From: Streptomyces sp. VRA16 Mangrove soil
GTDB lineage: Bacteria; Actinomycetota; Actinomycetes; Streptomycetales; Streptomycetaceae
Direction of reading: 5' to 3'
Length of the DNA: 64,000 nt
NCBI RefSeq assembly: GCF_017377775.1
Contig: NZ_JAFVLN010000015.1
Coordinates: 1 to 64,000, forward strand
In this document: positions 26,501-33,981 of the stretch, piece by piece
Numbering within the stretch: the stretch's first letter is position 1
Layout of the letters: each line of letters opens with the position of its first letter
Made by a program: the position numbers and the translations under genes
Notes under the pieces: model-generated
What the model was told of the DNA's origin: nothing
What the model saw: only the letters and a program-made list of their open reading frames with translations
Databases searched by the model: none

Positions 26501-27518
26501 AGTTGTCCGCCGCCTTGATGGTGGCGTTGTTGTCCGTGAGCGGCTTGAGCAGCTCCTCCGCGGGCACGGTGCCGTACACGTTGCGGAAGGAGTCGAGGGC
26601 GTTGTCCTGGTCCTCGAAGGCGGCCTCGCCGTACAGCCGGTCGGTGTCCGTGAGGGAGCCGAACGTCTTGCTGTTCTCCGGCAGCGCGGCCGCGATGATG
26701 GCGCGCTGCTGCGAGGCGTACTCCTTGGCCGAGGAGAACGCGGCCAGCGAACGCGTGCGGTCGATCATCTCGGGGCTGCTGGTCGCCTGCGCCATGTCGG
26801 TGGAGAGCGAGAGCAGGTTCTCGATGATGCGGCTGTAGGCCTCGACGGTCTGCGACGTCGGCGCGCCCTTGGCGTACGCGTCGGAGCGGATGTCCTTGAG
26901 GTCGATGAGCTGCCGGGCGATCTGCACGACGTGCTCGCGTACGCCCTTGAGGCTGGACTCGTCGTCGCCCTCGACGCTGTACGTCGCGTCCAGGAACGCG
27001 GTGCGGGCGCGGTCGGTCTCCTTGCGCGCCGTCTTCACGTCGTAGTTGGTCGACGCGGCCTTCGGGTCGTTGGCCAGCGGACCGGCCGACTGGTCGCGCT
27101 CGGTCTGCAGCGCCGAGGCCAGTTCGGTCGCCTGCTTGGTCATCTCGGTCAGCAGCTTCATGTTGTCGAGCTGCTGGATGTCGTCGAGCGACTCGGCGAT
27201 ACGCAGCGCACCCAGCGAGGTGGCCGCGACCACCGGCAGCGCGAGCAGCGACACCAGACGGGTCGAGATGCGCCAGTTGCGCAGGGCTATTCGGGAGCCG
27301 GGTCCCGACGGGCTCTTCGCCTTGGTCTGCGGCTGCGCAGGCGTCGGCGCCCCGCCCTGAGTGGCGGAACGCGTCTCACGCTCACCGAGATCGACGGACG
27401 CCGTGCGTCCGGGGTTCTGGGCGTGCGAGGGCTGGGAACCGCCGGCTATCGGGCCGGTCCCGCCGCGCGGCTCCGGCTCCGCCGCAGCGCTGCCATCCCT
27501 GTTCTTACGTCCCTGCAC
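23562..27518 (-). CDS. cvnA: Conservon sensor kinase-like protein CvnA (copy 2)
   Basis: About 1318 residues from GTG 27518 (AGAGG upstream, as in copy 1). Layout: a cytoplasmic tail, TM1 (about 83-105), a nitrate-sensing-type extracytoplasmic domain, TM2 (about 400-425, ILLVLGVSLVGAFVV), HAMP, the LDHLATRMRRNGENLLVL helix, a HATPase (about 575-720; ELLENATSF, DTGIGL), then roughly 600 low-complexity residues. These carry repeats such as GQGQAQGF and TGQFERP, and Gly/Pro/Asn tracts. The kinase core matches copy 1 well; the sensor and tail differ, so the two conservons probably respond to different inputs. The frame opens to 27788, but the upstream part looks non-coding. Confidence 0.88.
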   Translation of the reverse strand: MQGRKNRDGSAAAEPEPRGGTGPIAGGSQPSHAQNPGRTASVDLGERETRSATQGGAPTPAQPQTKAKSPSGPGSRIALRNWRISTRLVSLLALPVVAATSLGALRIAESLDDIQQLDNMKLLTEMTKQATELASALQTERDQSAGPLANDPKAASTNYDVKTARKETDRARTAFLDATYSVEGDDESSLKGVREHVVQIARQLIDLKDIRSDAYAKGAPTSQTVEAYSRIIENLLSLSTDMAQATSSPEMIDRTRSLAAFSSAKEYASQQRAIIAAALPENSKTFGSLTDTDRLYGEAAFEDQDNALDSFRNVYGTVPAEELLKPLTDNNATIKAADNYADRVFKRTDGIRTQDKRSYKDWYDADTQRITQMTTIETTLLNEMEQQARELRSASERQAIINGALILLVLGVSLVGAFVVARSMIRSLRRLQDTATKVAQERLPELVKELSESDPQDVDTSVESVGVHSRDEIGQVAAAFDDVHREAVRLAAEQALLRGNVNAMFTNLSRRSQGLIQRQLSLISELESREADPDQLSSLFKLDHLATRMRRNGENLLVLAGEEPGRRWTRPVPLVDVLRAAASEVEQYERIELAAVPATDVAGRVVNDLVHLLAELLENATSFSSPQTKVKVTGHALPDGRVLIEIHDTGIGLSPEDLAAINERLASPPTVDVSVSRRMGLFVVGRLSQRHGIRIQLRPSDSGGTTALVMLPVDVAQGKKLPGKPGAPGGSGGPAAAQAAAGVAAARRGVGAGGQGGQGGPGGPGGGGGGAGRLGAGPGATRPQVGAGQSGPRAALPARDGGPQAQPPMGAPQRPQAPQPARAQQNDPQQSTGLFNAPGPVPPQQRTHSAPGDQRQIQGQGGRPVLPPRGGPRAELPGGNPQPRVPSWSDENAQPNLDAPRGHEETDSVESTAQFPQIRDEQQRPGQGFGQGQAQGFGQGQAQGFGQGRPQDQDQGTGQFVRSDVFGGAPSSGGPNGGAPNGGLPNAGVPNGGVPHGVPQNGGAPGANGASFGGGQGQDFSAGGQDFGGFRDNGLPGLPARQDQSSSTGQFERPQNPVTSTGQFERPQDPATTGQFERPAAPRQRGDFGTQDFGAPLPGGQGQNGRPNQFGQGNQFDQGIPAQPAQQGYLPPADQPGDGRTPLYDTLETNWFHGQQQDRQQQSQEPQQPQAPQSQGQQLPQRGAQQPAAPAQPQAPAMPQRPRARAQEAAPAAPTASQDPANWRQSPNDELMRQAERVRKPAAGGVTVSGLPRRVPRANLVAGTAQEQQHQAGPQVSRAPDDVRGRLTNLRRGIQQGRQAGGTGNTGSYPRPTHQQER

Positions 27519-28078
27519 TAGCGTCGCAACCTCTGGACCAGGCGCCCCACCCGCGCAAGCGGACAAGACGGTGTCGGCGTAGTTCGAGGGGCGACCTGAA
27601 CGCCCCCCTGTGGTCGTCGGTGACCGGCGCTGGCTCCCCCTCACCGCCGCTGCTCGGCGCTCTCTCGCGCCCCTGTGCGCCGGTTCGATCCTGCGACGGT
27701 CCCGGGAATTCCAGCACAGTGCCGGATCTCCAACAAGGCCCGAGATGCAGGGGACACCGGCCGTGACCCCACGTGCAGGAAGGGTCACAAGACGTAGAAG
27801 ATGATCTAGTTAAAACCGGGCATTCATGAACTTTTCACCTACGGCCGGGGGGTGTCCCAGTCGACATGATCGGGAGCGGAATGGTGGCTTCAGGTACGCA
27901 ATGTCCGTTTCCTGTACGGGACTTGGCGGCCCGAAGTGCCCCTTTTGCACTTGCTCTCGTGAGCAAACTCACATGCGGTGGATCACAACTTCCCGGCTTT
28001 CGGCGGGAATCAGATGTTTAGCCTGGCGCTTTACAGGGATGGCCCAGCAGACAACCGAGAAGGTTCCAGAGCACAGTC
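27519..28078. other. Intergenic region upstream of conservon 2
   Basis: A 560-bp stretch that must hold the conservon 2 promoter (minus strand) and signals for the small plus-strand gene at 28079. A GTGAG-CAAA-CTCAC dyad lies at 27959-27972. The composition from 27790 to 28060 is noticeably less GC-rich than the flanks, as expected of a regulatory region. No convincing gene is seen. Confidence 0.5.
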
Positions 28079-28267
28079 ATGAAGACGACGATGATCTCCC
28101 TCAACCTTGCCAACCCGCGCCGCACCACGCTGGCGCACCTCAAGGACGCCGACGAGATCCAGGCCGCACCGGCCCTCCCGGAGCACTCGGCCACACTGCC
28201 CGCGAACACGGCCAACCCGAAGCGCACGATCCTGATGGTCGCCCCGGAGATCACCCCGGCCGCCTGA
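28079..28267 (+). CDS. Small 62-residue protein of unknown function
   Basis: I do not recognise a family. The 62 codons have strongly G/C-biased third positions, unlike random intergenic frames. The peptide holds an internal near-repeat: LANPRRTTL (about residues 10-18) and TANPKRTIL (about 44-52), separated by an acidic/Pro-Ala stretch (LKDADEIQAAPALPEHSATLP). It has no transmembrane segment, signal peptide or cysteines. The ribosome-binding site is weak (GAAGG about 17 nt upstream of the ATG). It lies alone between conservon 2 and the FAH gene. It may be a regulatory small protein or a peptide precursor; neither is shown. Confidence 0.6.
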   Translation: MKTTMISLNLANPRRTTLAHLKDADEIQAAPALPEHSATLPANTANPKRTILMVAPEITPAA

Positions 28268-28405
28268 GCGCCTGTGTCTGAGCAGCGCCCCGCAAGAGGC
28301 GTGGCACCGCACAACGGAACACGCCCCCACGCCCCGCGTTAGCCTGGTCGGGACCGACCCCTGACCCGGGCCCACCGCAAGACAGAAAAAGGGGCGCAGC
28401 CACCC

Positions 28406-29203
28406 GTGCGCATCGCCAGATTCTCCATCGACGGGAACGTCGCCTTCGGCGCGGTCGAAGGCGACGGTCCTCCCGGTGAGCACTCCGAGCTCGTGCTCGA
28501 CATCATCAAGGGCATCCCGTTCGCCGACTTCGAACTGAGCGGCACCAAGGTCCCGCTCAGCAAGGTGCGGCTGCTGCCCCCCGTGCTCCCGAACAAGGTC
28601 ATCGCCTTCGGCCGCAACTACGCGGAGCACGCCAAGGAGCTGGGCAACGAGGTCCCCGAGGCCCCCTTCGCCTTCTTCAAGCCGTCCACGTCCGTGATCG
28701 GCCCCGGCGACGAGATCCAGTACCCGTCCTTCTCGCAGGAGCTGCACCACGAGGCCGAGCTGGCCGTGGTCATCGGCCGCATGTGCCGCGAGGTCCCGCG
28801 CGAGCGCGTCCAGGACGTCATCCTCGGCTACACGGCGGCGAACGACGTGACGGCCCGCGACGTCCAGAAGCGCGAGAAGCAGTGGGCCCGCGCCAAGGGC
28901 TTCGACACGTCCTGTCCGCTGGGCCCCTGGATCGAGACCGACCTCTCCCTCGACCGGGCCTCCGACCTCACGGTCCAGTGCACGGTCAACGGCGCGCAGC
29001 GCCAGCTCGGCCGGACGTCGGACATGATCACGTCCATCGCGGACCTGATCGTCAACATCTCCGAGGCCATGACGCTCCTCCCGGGTGACGTCATCCTCAC
29101 GGGCACCCCGGAAGGGGTCGGTCCCCTGAACGTCGGCGACGAGGTCGCCGTCACCATCGAAGGCATCGGCACTCTCACCAACAAGGTTGTCAAGCGTGGC
29201 TAG
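28406..29203 (+). CDS. Fumarylacetoacetate hydrolase family protein
   Basis: 265-residue FAH-fold hydrolase or isomerase. Family hallmarks are FGRNYAEHAKELG, the metal-binding acidic cluster including HHEAELAVVIG, YTAANDVTARDVQ, and the C-terminal LLPGDVILTGTPEGVGPL. Members act on 2-oxo/1,3-diketo acids (hydroxypentadienoate isomerases, acylpyruvases); the substrate is not predictable. GTG 28406 has AGGGG upstream. The last 8 bp overlap the gltX start, so the two genes are likely co-translated, an arrangement common in streptomycetes. Confidence 0.9.
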   Translation: MRIARFSIDGNVAFGAVEGDGPPGEHSELVLDIIKGIPFADFELSGTKVPLSKVRLLPPVLPNKVIAFGRNYAEHAKELGNEVPEAPFAFFKPSTSVIGPGDEIQYPSFSQELHHEAELAVVIGRMCREVPRERVQDVILGYTAANDVTARDVQKREKQWARAKGFDTSCPLGPWIETDLSLDRASDLTVQCTVNGAQRQLGRTSDMITSIADLIVNISEAMTLLPGDVILTGTPEGVGPLNVGDEVAVTIEGIGTLTNKVVKRG

Positions 29204-30680
29204 CGCATCCGCCCCAGCAGTCCGTGTCCGTTTCTGTCCCTCGCCTACCGGTAACCCCCACGTGGGCCTGGTCCGCACCGCCCTGTTCAACTGGGCCTTC
29301 GCGCGCCACAACCAGGGCACCCTCGTCTTCCGCATCGAGGACACCGACGCGGCCCGCGACAGCGAGGAGTCGTACCACCAGCTCCTCGACGCGATGCGCT
29401 GGCTCGGCTTCGACTGGGACGAGGGCCCCGAGGTCGGCGGTCCGCACGCCCCGTACCGCCAGTCCCAGCGGATGGACCTCTACAAGGACGTCGCGGACAA
29501 GCTGATCGCGGCCGGCAAGGCGTACCCCTGCTACTGCTCCACGGAGGAGCTCGACGAGCGCCGCGACGCCGCTCGCGCGGCGGGCAAGCCGTCCGGCTAC
29601 GACGGCCACTGCCGCGACCTCACGGCCGAGCAGAAGGCGGCGTACGAGGCCGAGGGCCGCAAGCCGATCATCCGCTTCCGGATGCCCGACCGGACGATCA
29701 CGTTCACGGACCTGGTCCGCGGCGAGATCACCTACGAGCCGGAGAACGTGCCGGACTACGGCATTGTCCGGGCCAACGGCGCCCCGCTGTACACCCTGGT
29801 CAACCCGGTCGACGACGCGCTGATGGAGATCACCCACGTCCTGCGCGGCGAGGACCTGCTCTCCTCGACCCCCCGCCAGATCGCCCTGTACGAGGCACTC
29901 ACCGAGCTGGGCCTGGCGAAGTCCACCCCGCTCTTCGGCCACCTGCCGTACGTGATGGGCGAGGGCAACAAGAAGCTCTCCAAGCGTGACCCGCAGTCGT
30001 CGCTGAACCTCTACCGCGAGCGCGGCTTCCTGCCCGAGGGCCTGCTGAACTACCTGTCCCTCCTCGGCTGGTCCCTCTCGGCGGACCGCGACATCTTCTC
30101 GATCGAGGAGATGGTGGCGGCCTTCGACGTCAAGGACGTCCAGCCGAACCCGGCCCGCTTCGACCTCAAGAAGTGCGAGTCGATCAACGGCGACCACATC
30201 CGCCTGCTCGACCCCAAGGACTTCGCGTCCCGCTGCGAGCCGTGGCTGCGGGCCCCGTTCGCGCCGTGGGCCCCGGAGGACTTCGACGAGGCGAAGTGGG
30301 CGGCGATCGCGCCGCACGCCCAGACCCGTCTCAAGGTCCTCTCGGAGATCACGGACAACGTCGACTTCCTCTTCCTGGCCGAGCCGGTCGAGGACGAGGC
30401 GAGCTGGACGAAGGCCATGAAGGAGGGCTCCGACGCCCTGCTGACGACGGCCCGCGAGAAGCTGGACGCGGCCGACTGGAACTCGGCGGAGTCCCTCAAG
30501 GAGGCCGTCCTGGCCGCCGGCGAGGCCCACGGCCTCAAGCTCGGCAAGGCCCAGGCCCCGGTCCGCGTCGCCGTCACCGGCCGCACGATCGGCCTGCCCC
30601 TCTTCGAGTCGCTCGAGATCCTGGGCAAGGAGAAGACGCTGGCCCGCATCGACGCGGCGCTGGCGAAGCTCTCCGCGTAA
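29196..30680 (+). CDS. gltX: Glutamyl-tRNA synthetase
   Basis: Class I synthetase charging tRNA-Glu (and often tRNA-Gln in organisms using the transamidation route). 494 residues, normal size. The HIGH-equivalent is PSPTGNPHVG near the N-terminus and the KMSKS-equivalent is KKLSKRDP (about residue 260). The anticodon-binding helical domain fills the C-terminal third. The start is GTG 29196, in frame with the usual MASA...VRVRFCPSPTG N-terminus and overlapping the upstream stop. A cluster of Gln and Glu tRNA genes lies only 1.7 kb downstream. Confidence 0.95.
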   Translation: MASASAPAVRVRFCPSPTGNPHVGLVRTALFNWAFARHNQGTLVFRIEDTDAARDSEESYHQLLDAMRWLGFDWDEGPEVGGPHAPYRQSQRMDLYKDVADKLIAAGKAYPCYCSTEELDERRDAARAAGKPSGYDGHCRDLTAEQKAAYEAEGRKPIIRFRMPDRTITFTDLVRGEITYEPENVPDYGIVRANGAPLYTLVNPVDDALMEITHVLRGEDLLSSTPRQIALYEALTELGLAKSTPLFGHLPYVMGEGNKKLSKRDPQSSLNLYRERGFLPEGLLNYLSLLGWSLSADRDIFSIEEMVAAFDVKDVQPNPARFDLKKCESINGDHIRLLDPKDFASRCEPWLRAPFAPWAPEDFDEAKWAAIAPHAQTRLKVLSEITDNVDFLFLAEPVEDEASWTKAMKEGSDALLTTAREKLDAADWNSAESLKEAVLAAGEAHGLKLGKAQAPVRVAVTGRTIGLPLFESLEILGKEKTLARIDAALAKLSA

Positions 30681-30690
30681 GCGGTCACCC

Positions 30691-30735
30691 GCCCGAGGGG
30701 CGGCACCCGGTGGATCCGGGTGCCGCCCCTCGGGC
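30691..30735 (+). terminator. Terminator of FAH-gltX operon
   Basis: A perfect 20-bp stem (arms 30691-30710 and 30716-30735) with a 5-nt TGGAT loop starts 11 bp after the gltX stop and is followed by GTTGT. It is one of the strongest hairpins in the window. Confidence 0.88.
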
Positions 30736-30790
30736 GTTGTCGGTGCCGGGCACTACGGTGCTGACATCACCTTCCCTGAGAGGCGCCACC

Positions 30791-31459
30791 ATGCCGATGC
30801 CCGCCCGCGACTACGCGCGCTACTTCACCCCGGGACACACCTTCACGCTCGAAACGGGCCAGGTGGGCACGGTCGACGTCCGGGTGGCCGGCGAGCTGTG
30901 GCTGCCGTCGGGGCACGTCGTCGCCGGTGACCCCTTCATCGCGCTCGGCTCCGGCGAGTGCGAGCCGTTCTCGGTCGCGGTGGAGCCCGGCCGCTACCGG
31001 GTCGACGCGGCCGTCGCGACGCTGGTCACCCCCGGCGAACCCCCGGCCGACCGGCCGCACGAGCGCGTGGCCGCGGCCCGCCTCGTCATACGCGACGAAC
31101 CCGTCGCCACCTGGGAGCACGCCCTCCAGACCGGACAGGAGGCGACCGACCTCGCCGACGACGAGTACTTCGGCTACGGCGTCGACGCGGGCACCGGCTG
31201 CTTCTACGACGCCGAGTCCGACGCCGCCTTCCCCGAGTGCGAGGGCGACGAGGGCCCCCTGTGGGACGTCTTCGAGAAGCACGACCACGCCCCCGGGCCC
31301 TACCTGGTCACGTCCCCGTCCACGGGCCACACGGTGGCCGCGTTCGGCTCCGGCTGGGGGGACGGGGCGTACCCCACCTGGATCGGCCGCACCGCGGCCG
31401 GCGAGGTGGCCTGCTTCGTCACGGACTTCTTCGTGATCGAGGACCCGGCCACGGTCTGA
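30791..31459 (+). CDS. DUF4241 domain protein
   Basis: 222-residue soluble protein of the DUF4241 family, function unknown. Typical segments are GELWLPSGHVVAGDPF, the central DDEYFGYGVDAGTGCFYDAE, and the C-terminal FGSGWGDGAYPTWIGRTAAGEVACFVTDFFVIE. The start ATG 30791 follows GAGAGGCG. The same frame is open back to 30173, but that part is antisense-like sequence within gltX. It is separated from gltX by a strong terminator and so probably has its own promoter. Confidence 0.87.
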   Translation: MPMPARDYARYFTPGHTFTLETGQVGTVDVRVAGELWLPSGHVVAGDPFIALGSGECEPFSVAVEPGRYRVDAAVATLVTPGEPPADRPHERVAAARLVIRDEPVATWEHALQTGQEATDLADDEYFGYGVDAGTGCFYDAESDAAFPECEGDEGPLWDVFEKHDHAPGPYLVTSPSTGHTVAAFGSGWGDGAYPTWIGRTAAGEVACFVTDFFVIEDPATV

Positions 31460-31476
31460 CCGCCGTACGGTCACCC

Positions 31477-31525
31477 ACGCCGATCCGCGCTCGCCATCGT
31501 CTGGGACATCGACACTGCGTTTTTC
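31477..31525 (+). repeat. Decayed duplicate of the HAD gene start
   Basis: This segment repeats the first about 45 bases of the HAD gene at 31582. The initiator is changed to ACG and there is a 4-nt insertion, then 20 identical bases (CCATCGTCTGGGACATCGAC), then drift. It lies 105 bp upstream of the real start. Confidence 0.75.
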
Positions 31526-31541
31526 GGGGGACGACCCCCGA
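31524..31541 (+). terminator. Short hairpin after DUF4241 gene
   Basis: 7-bp arms TCGGGGG / CCCCCGA with an ACGA loop, preceded by a T-run. The type is frequent between Streptomyces genes. It is a possible terminator or attenuator ahead of the HAD gene. Confidence 0.45.
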
Positions 31542-31581
31542 ACCCCCCAGCCGGGAGCGGCGCTGCGGTTACGGTCGCCTC

Positions 31582-32301
31582 ATGCCGATCCGCGCCATCG
31601 TCTGGGACATCGACGACACCATTTTCGACTACGCCGGGGCCGACACCGCCGGTATGCGGGCCCATCTCGCCGCGGAGGGCCTGCTCGGCGGTTACGGGAG
31701 CGCCGCCGAGGCCCTCGCGCTCTGGAAGGCCAGGACCCGCGAGCACTGGGCGCGCTTCGAGTCGGGCGAGCTGGGCTGGGAGGAGCAGCGCAGGGAGCGG
31801 GTGCGCAGCTTCGTGGGGCGGGGGCTGGAGGACGACGAGGCGGACGCCTGGTTCTTCCGCTACCTGGCGCACTACGAGGCGGCCTGGGCCCTCTTCCCCG
31901 ACACCCTGCCCGTCTTGGACGCCCTCGCGGCCAGCCACCGGCACGCGGTGCTCTCCAACTCCTCGCTGCACAACCAGGACCGCAAGCTGCGCGTTCTCGG
32001 CGTGCGGGACCGCTTCGAGGCCGTCCTGTGCGCCGCGGAACTGGGCGTGGCCAAGCCGGAGGCCGCCGCCTTCCACGCGGTCTGCGAGGAGCTGGCCCTG
32101 GAACCGCATGAGGTCGCCTACGTCGGTGACCAGCCGGACACGGACGCGCGCGGGGCCGTCGAGGCGGGTCTCGCCGGTATCTGGCTCGACCGCGCCGAGC
32201 TGGGCGGACGCCCCGAGCTGACCCGCATCACGCGGCTTGATCAGCTGCCCTCGCTGCTGGCCGGGGATACCCGTTTTGGAGCGCCGGACACCTTCAGGTA
32301 A
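31582..32301 (+). CDS. HAD family hydrolase
   Basis: 239-residue haloacid dehalogenase-type phosphatase. Motif I is WDIDDTIFDYAG (nucleophile Asp9, Asp11), motif II is HAVLSNSS, motif III is the conserved Lys in GVAKPEAAAFHAV, and motif IV is VAYVGDQPDTDARGAVEAGLAGIWLDR. The helical cap lies between motifs I and II. The substrate is unknown, probably a small phosphorylated metabolite. ATG 31582 is used; upstream frame extensions cross the duplicated segment and the DUF4241 gene. Its stop overlaps the tRNA promoter. Confidence 0.92.
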   Translation: MPIRAIVWDIDDTIFDYAGADTAGMRAHLAAEGLLGGYGSAAEALALWKARTREHWARFESGELGWEEQRRERVRSFVGRGLEDDEADAWFFRYLAHYEAAWALFPDTLPVLDALAASHRHAVLSNSSLHNQDRKLRVLGVRDRFEAVLCAAELGVAKPEAAAFHAVCEELALEPHEVAYVGDQPDTDARGAVEAGLAGIWLDRAELGGRPELTRITRLDQLPSLLAGDTRFGAPDTFR

Positions 32302-32304
32302 TGT
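32276..32304 (+). promoter_or_regulatory. Promoter of the tRNA array
   Basis: TTGGAG at 32276 and TAATGT at 32299, with a 17-bp spacer: a good housekeeping-sigma promoter. It overlaps the end of the HAD gene and lies about 90 bp upstream of the first tRNA. Confidence 0.65.
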
Positions 32305-32391
32305 TCTTCCTGTCGCCGCGGGGGACGGGCCGAAAGGCCAGAACCCCCAAAGCGCAAACCGAACAAAGTCCCTCAGGGGATTGCGTCACGG

Positions 32392-32463
32392 TGGCCTATG
32401 GTGTAATTGGCAGCACGACGGTTTCTGGTTCCGTTAGTCTAGGTTCGAGTCCTGGTAGGCCAG
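32392..32463 (+). tRNA. tRNA-Gln (CTG)
   Basis: 72-nt cloverleaf. The acceptor stem TGGCCTA pairs with TAGGCCA, the anticodon loop is TTCTGGT (CTG), and the T-loop is TTCGAGT. The 3' CCA is not encoded. First gene of the array. Confidence 0.96.
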
Positions 32464-32505
32464 CTCGCAGAGCTTATCTGCAACCGTGGATCCCAGGTCC
32501 ACAAA

Positions 32506-32578
32506 GCCCCCGTTGTGTAGCGGCCTAGCACGCTGCCCTCTCAAGGCAGTAGCGCCGGTTCGAATCCGGTCGGGGGTA
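32506..32578 (+). tRNA. tRNA-Glu (CTC), copy 1
   Basis: 73 nt. Acceptor GCCCCCG/CGGGGGT, anticodon stem CTGCC/GGCAG with loop CTCTCAA (CTC), T-loop TTCGAAT. The anticodon stem differs by one pair from the two other Glu copies (CTGCC rather than CCGCC). Confidence 0.96.
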
Positions 32579-32640
32579 CAGATCCTTCCCGCGAGGACGG
32601 TACGGGTAGCTCCCGCCGACCACGATGCAGGATCGCTAAG

Positions 32641-32713
32641 GCCCCCGTTGTGTAGCGGCCTAGCACGCCGCCCTCTCAAGGCGGTAGCGCCGGTTCGAAT
32701 CCGGTCGGGGGTA
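32641..32713 (+). tRNA. tRNA-Glu (CTC), copy 2
   Basis: 73 nt with anticodon stem CCGCC/GGCGG and loop CTCTCAA. The sequence is identical to the copy at 32845. Confidence 0.96.
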
Positions 32714-32750
32714 CGACTGAGTTCGCAGGTCGCAAGGTCTTGAACTTCAG

Positions 32751-32822
32751 TGGTCTATGGTGTAATTGGCAACACTACGGTTTCTGGTACCGTCATTCTA
32801 GGTTCGAGTCCTGGTAGACCAG
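32751..32822 (+). tRNA. tRNA-Gln (CTG), copy 2
   Basis: 72 nt. Acceptor TGGTCTA/TAGACCA, anticodon loop TTCTGGT (CTG). It differs from the first Gln gene in the acceptor pair and the anticodon-stem/variable region. Confidence 0.96.
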
Positions 32823-32844
32823 CTTGATCACGCAAGTGATCAGC

Positions 32845-32917
32845 GCCCCCGTTGTGTAGCGGCCTAGCACGCCGCCCTCTCAAGGCGGTAGCGCCGGTTC
32901 GAATCCGGTCGGGGGTA
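32845..32917 (+). tRNA. tRNA-Glu (CTC), copy 3
   Basis: 73 nt, same as copy 2. It is the last tRNA, with a canonical terminator 14 bp downstream. Confidence 0.96.
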
Positions 32918-32931
32918 CGCGAACGATCTGT

Positions 32932-32964
32932 GGCCCCTCCCGATGCGTCGGGAGGGGCCCTTTT
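32932..32964 (+). terminator. Terminator of the tRNA array
   Basis: Perfect 12-bp arms GGCCCCTCCCGA / TCGGGAGGGGCC, TGCG loop, then C-TTTT: a textbook intrinsic terminator, unusual here for having a T-tract. Confidence 0.92.
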
Positions 32965-33072
32965 CGTGTGCGCGGTGCAGGAGTTGAGCGGTGTCCGGCA
33001 CAAGTCCGGCCGGTCGCTGCGGCGTTGGAGCGACCGGCCGGGAAGTGGTGGAGGGGCAGGGCGAGTTGGGGA

Positions 33073-33789
33073 TCAGCCCGTGCGGCGCAGTGCCTCGGAG
33101 AGGCGGCCCGCGGCGTCGATGACGGCCTGGGCGTGCATGCGGCCCGGGTGGCGGGTCAGGCGCTCGATCGGACCGGAGACCGAGACGGCGGCCACGACCC
33201 GGTTGGAGGGCCCGCGTACGGGCGCCGAGACGGACGCGACACCCGGCTCGCGCTCACCGATCGACTGGGCCCAGCCGCGACGTCGTACGCCCGACAGGGC
33301 CGTCGCCGTGAAGCGGGCGCCCTGGAGGCCGCGGTGCAGGCGCTCCGGCTCCTCCCAGGCCATCAGGATCTGCGCGGAGGAGCCCGCCTTCATCGTGAGC
33401 GTCGAGCCGACCGGAACCGTGTCCCGCAGTCCGGACAGCCGCTCCGCCGCGGCGACGCAGATGCGCATGTCGCCCTGGCGGCGGTAGAGCTGGGCGCTCT
33501 CGCCCGTGACGTCCCGCAGGTGCGTGAGCACCGGTCCCGCCGTCGCGAGCAGCCGGTCCTCGCCGGCCGCCGCCGCGAGCTCCGCGAGGCGCGGGCCGAG
33601 AATGAAACGGCCTTGCATGTCACGGGCCACCATGCGGTGGTGCTCCAGGGCCACCGCGAGGCGGTGAGCTGTGGGTCTTGCCAATCCGGTGGCCGCGACA
33701 AGGCCAGCTAGGGTCGCGGGTCCGGACTCCAGGGCGCTCAGAACAAGGGCTGCCTTGTCCAGAACGCCGACGCCGCTACTGTTGTCCAT
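33073..33789 (-). CDS. ndgR: IclR family regulator NdgR
   Basis: 238-residue IclR-type regulator of leucine and other amino-acid genes, conserved divergent to leuCD in actinobacteria. The winged HTH is at about residues 8-65 (VLDKAALVLSALESGPATLAGLVAATGLARPTAHRLAVAL), and the IclR effector domain covers about 75-235 (STLTMKAGSSAQILMAW, GVASVSAPVRGPSNRVVAAVSVSG). ATG 33789 gives MDNSSGVGVLDK, the usual NdgR N-terminus; the frame extends 7 codons further upstream without support. It probably controls leuCD through the 192-bp shared region. Confidence 0.94.
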   Translation of the reverse strand: MDNSSGVGVLDKAALVLSALESGPATLAGLVAATGLARPTAHRLAVALEHHRMVARDMQGRFILGPRLAELAAAAGEDRLLATAGPVLTHLRDVTGESAQLYRRQGDMRICVAAAERLSGLRDTVPVGSTLTMKAGSSAQILMAWEEPERLHRGLQGARFTATALSGVRRRGWAQSIGEREPGVASVSAPVRGPSNRVVAAVSVSGPIERLTRHPGRMHAQAVIDAAGRLSEALRRTG

Positions 33790-33821
33790 GCGTCGATACT
33801 CCCGTCTCACTCTGTGAAACG

Positions 33822-33846
33822 CAAGTTCAATTTCCTGAGGAACTTG
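33822..33846. promoter_or_regulatory. Dyad in the ndgR-leuC intergenic region
   Basis: CAAGTTC (33822-33828) and GAACTTG (33840-33846) are perfect inverted 7-mers 11 bp apart, 33 bp upstream of the ndgR start. It is a candidate NdgR operator governing both directions. Confidence 0.5.
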
Positions 33847-33981
33847 CCACTCTGGATGTCACACCGGCCCGTGAAACAGAACGGGCCCGGCCGCTGACGT
33901 CCGGTACGAGGGGTACGGATGTCGGCGATCCCGAAATCTCTAGTTGGGCCGGCGCACCTCAAGCCGGCCGGAGGGAAAGCG

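Noticed and set aside
32392..32970. tRNA-targeted integration (attB) in the Gln/Glu array
   Set aside because: No integrase, no displaced tRNA 3' end repeat and no mobile genes nearby; all five tRNAs and the terminator are intact.
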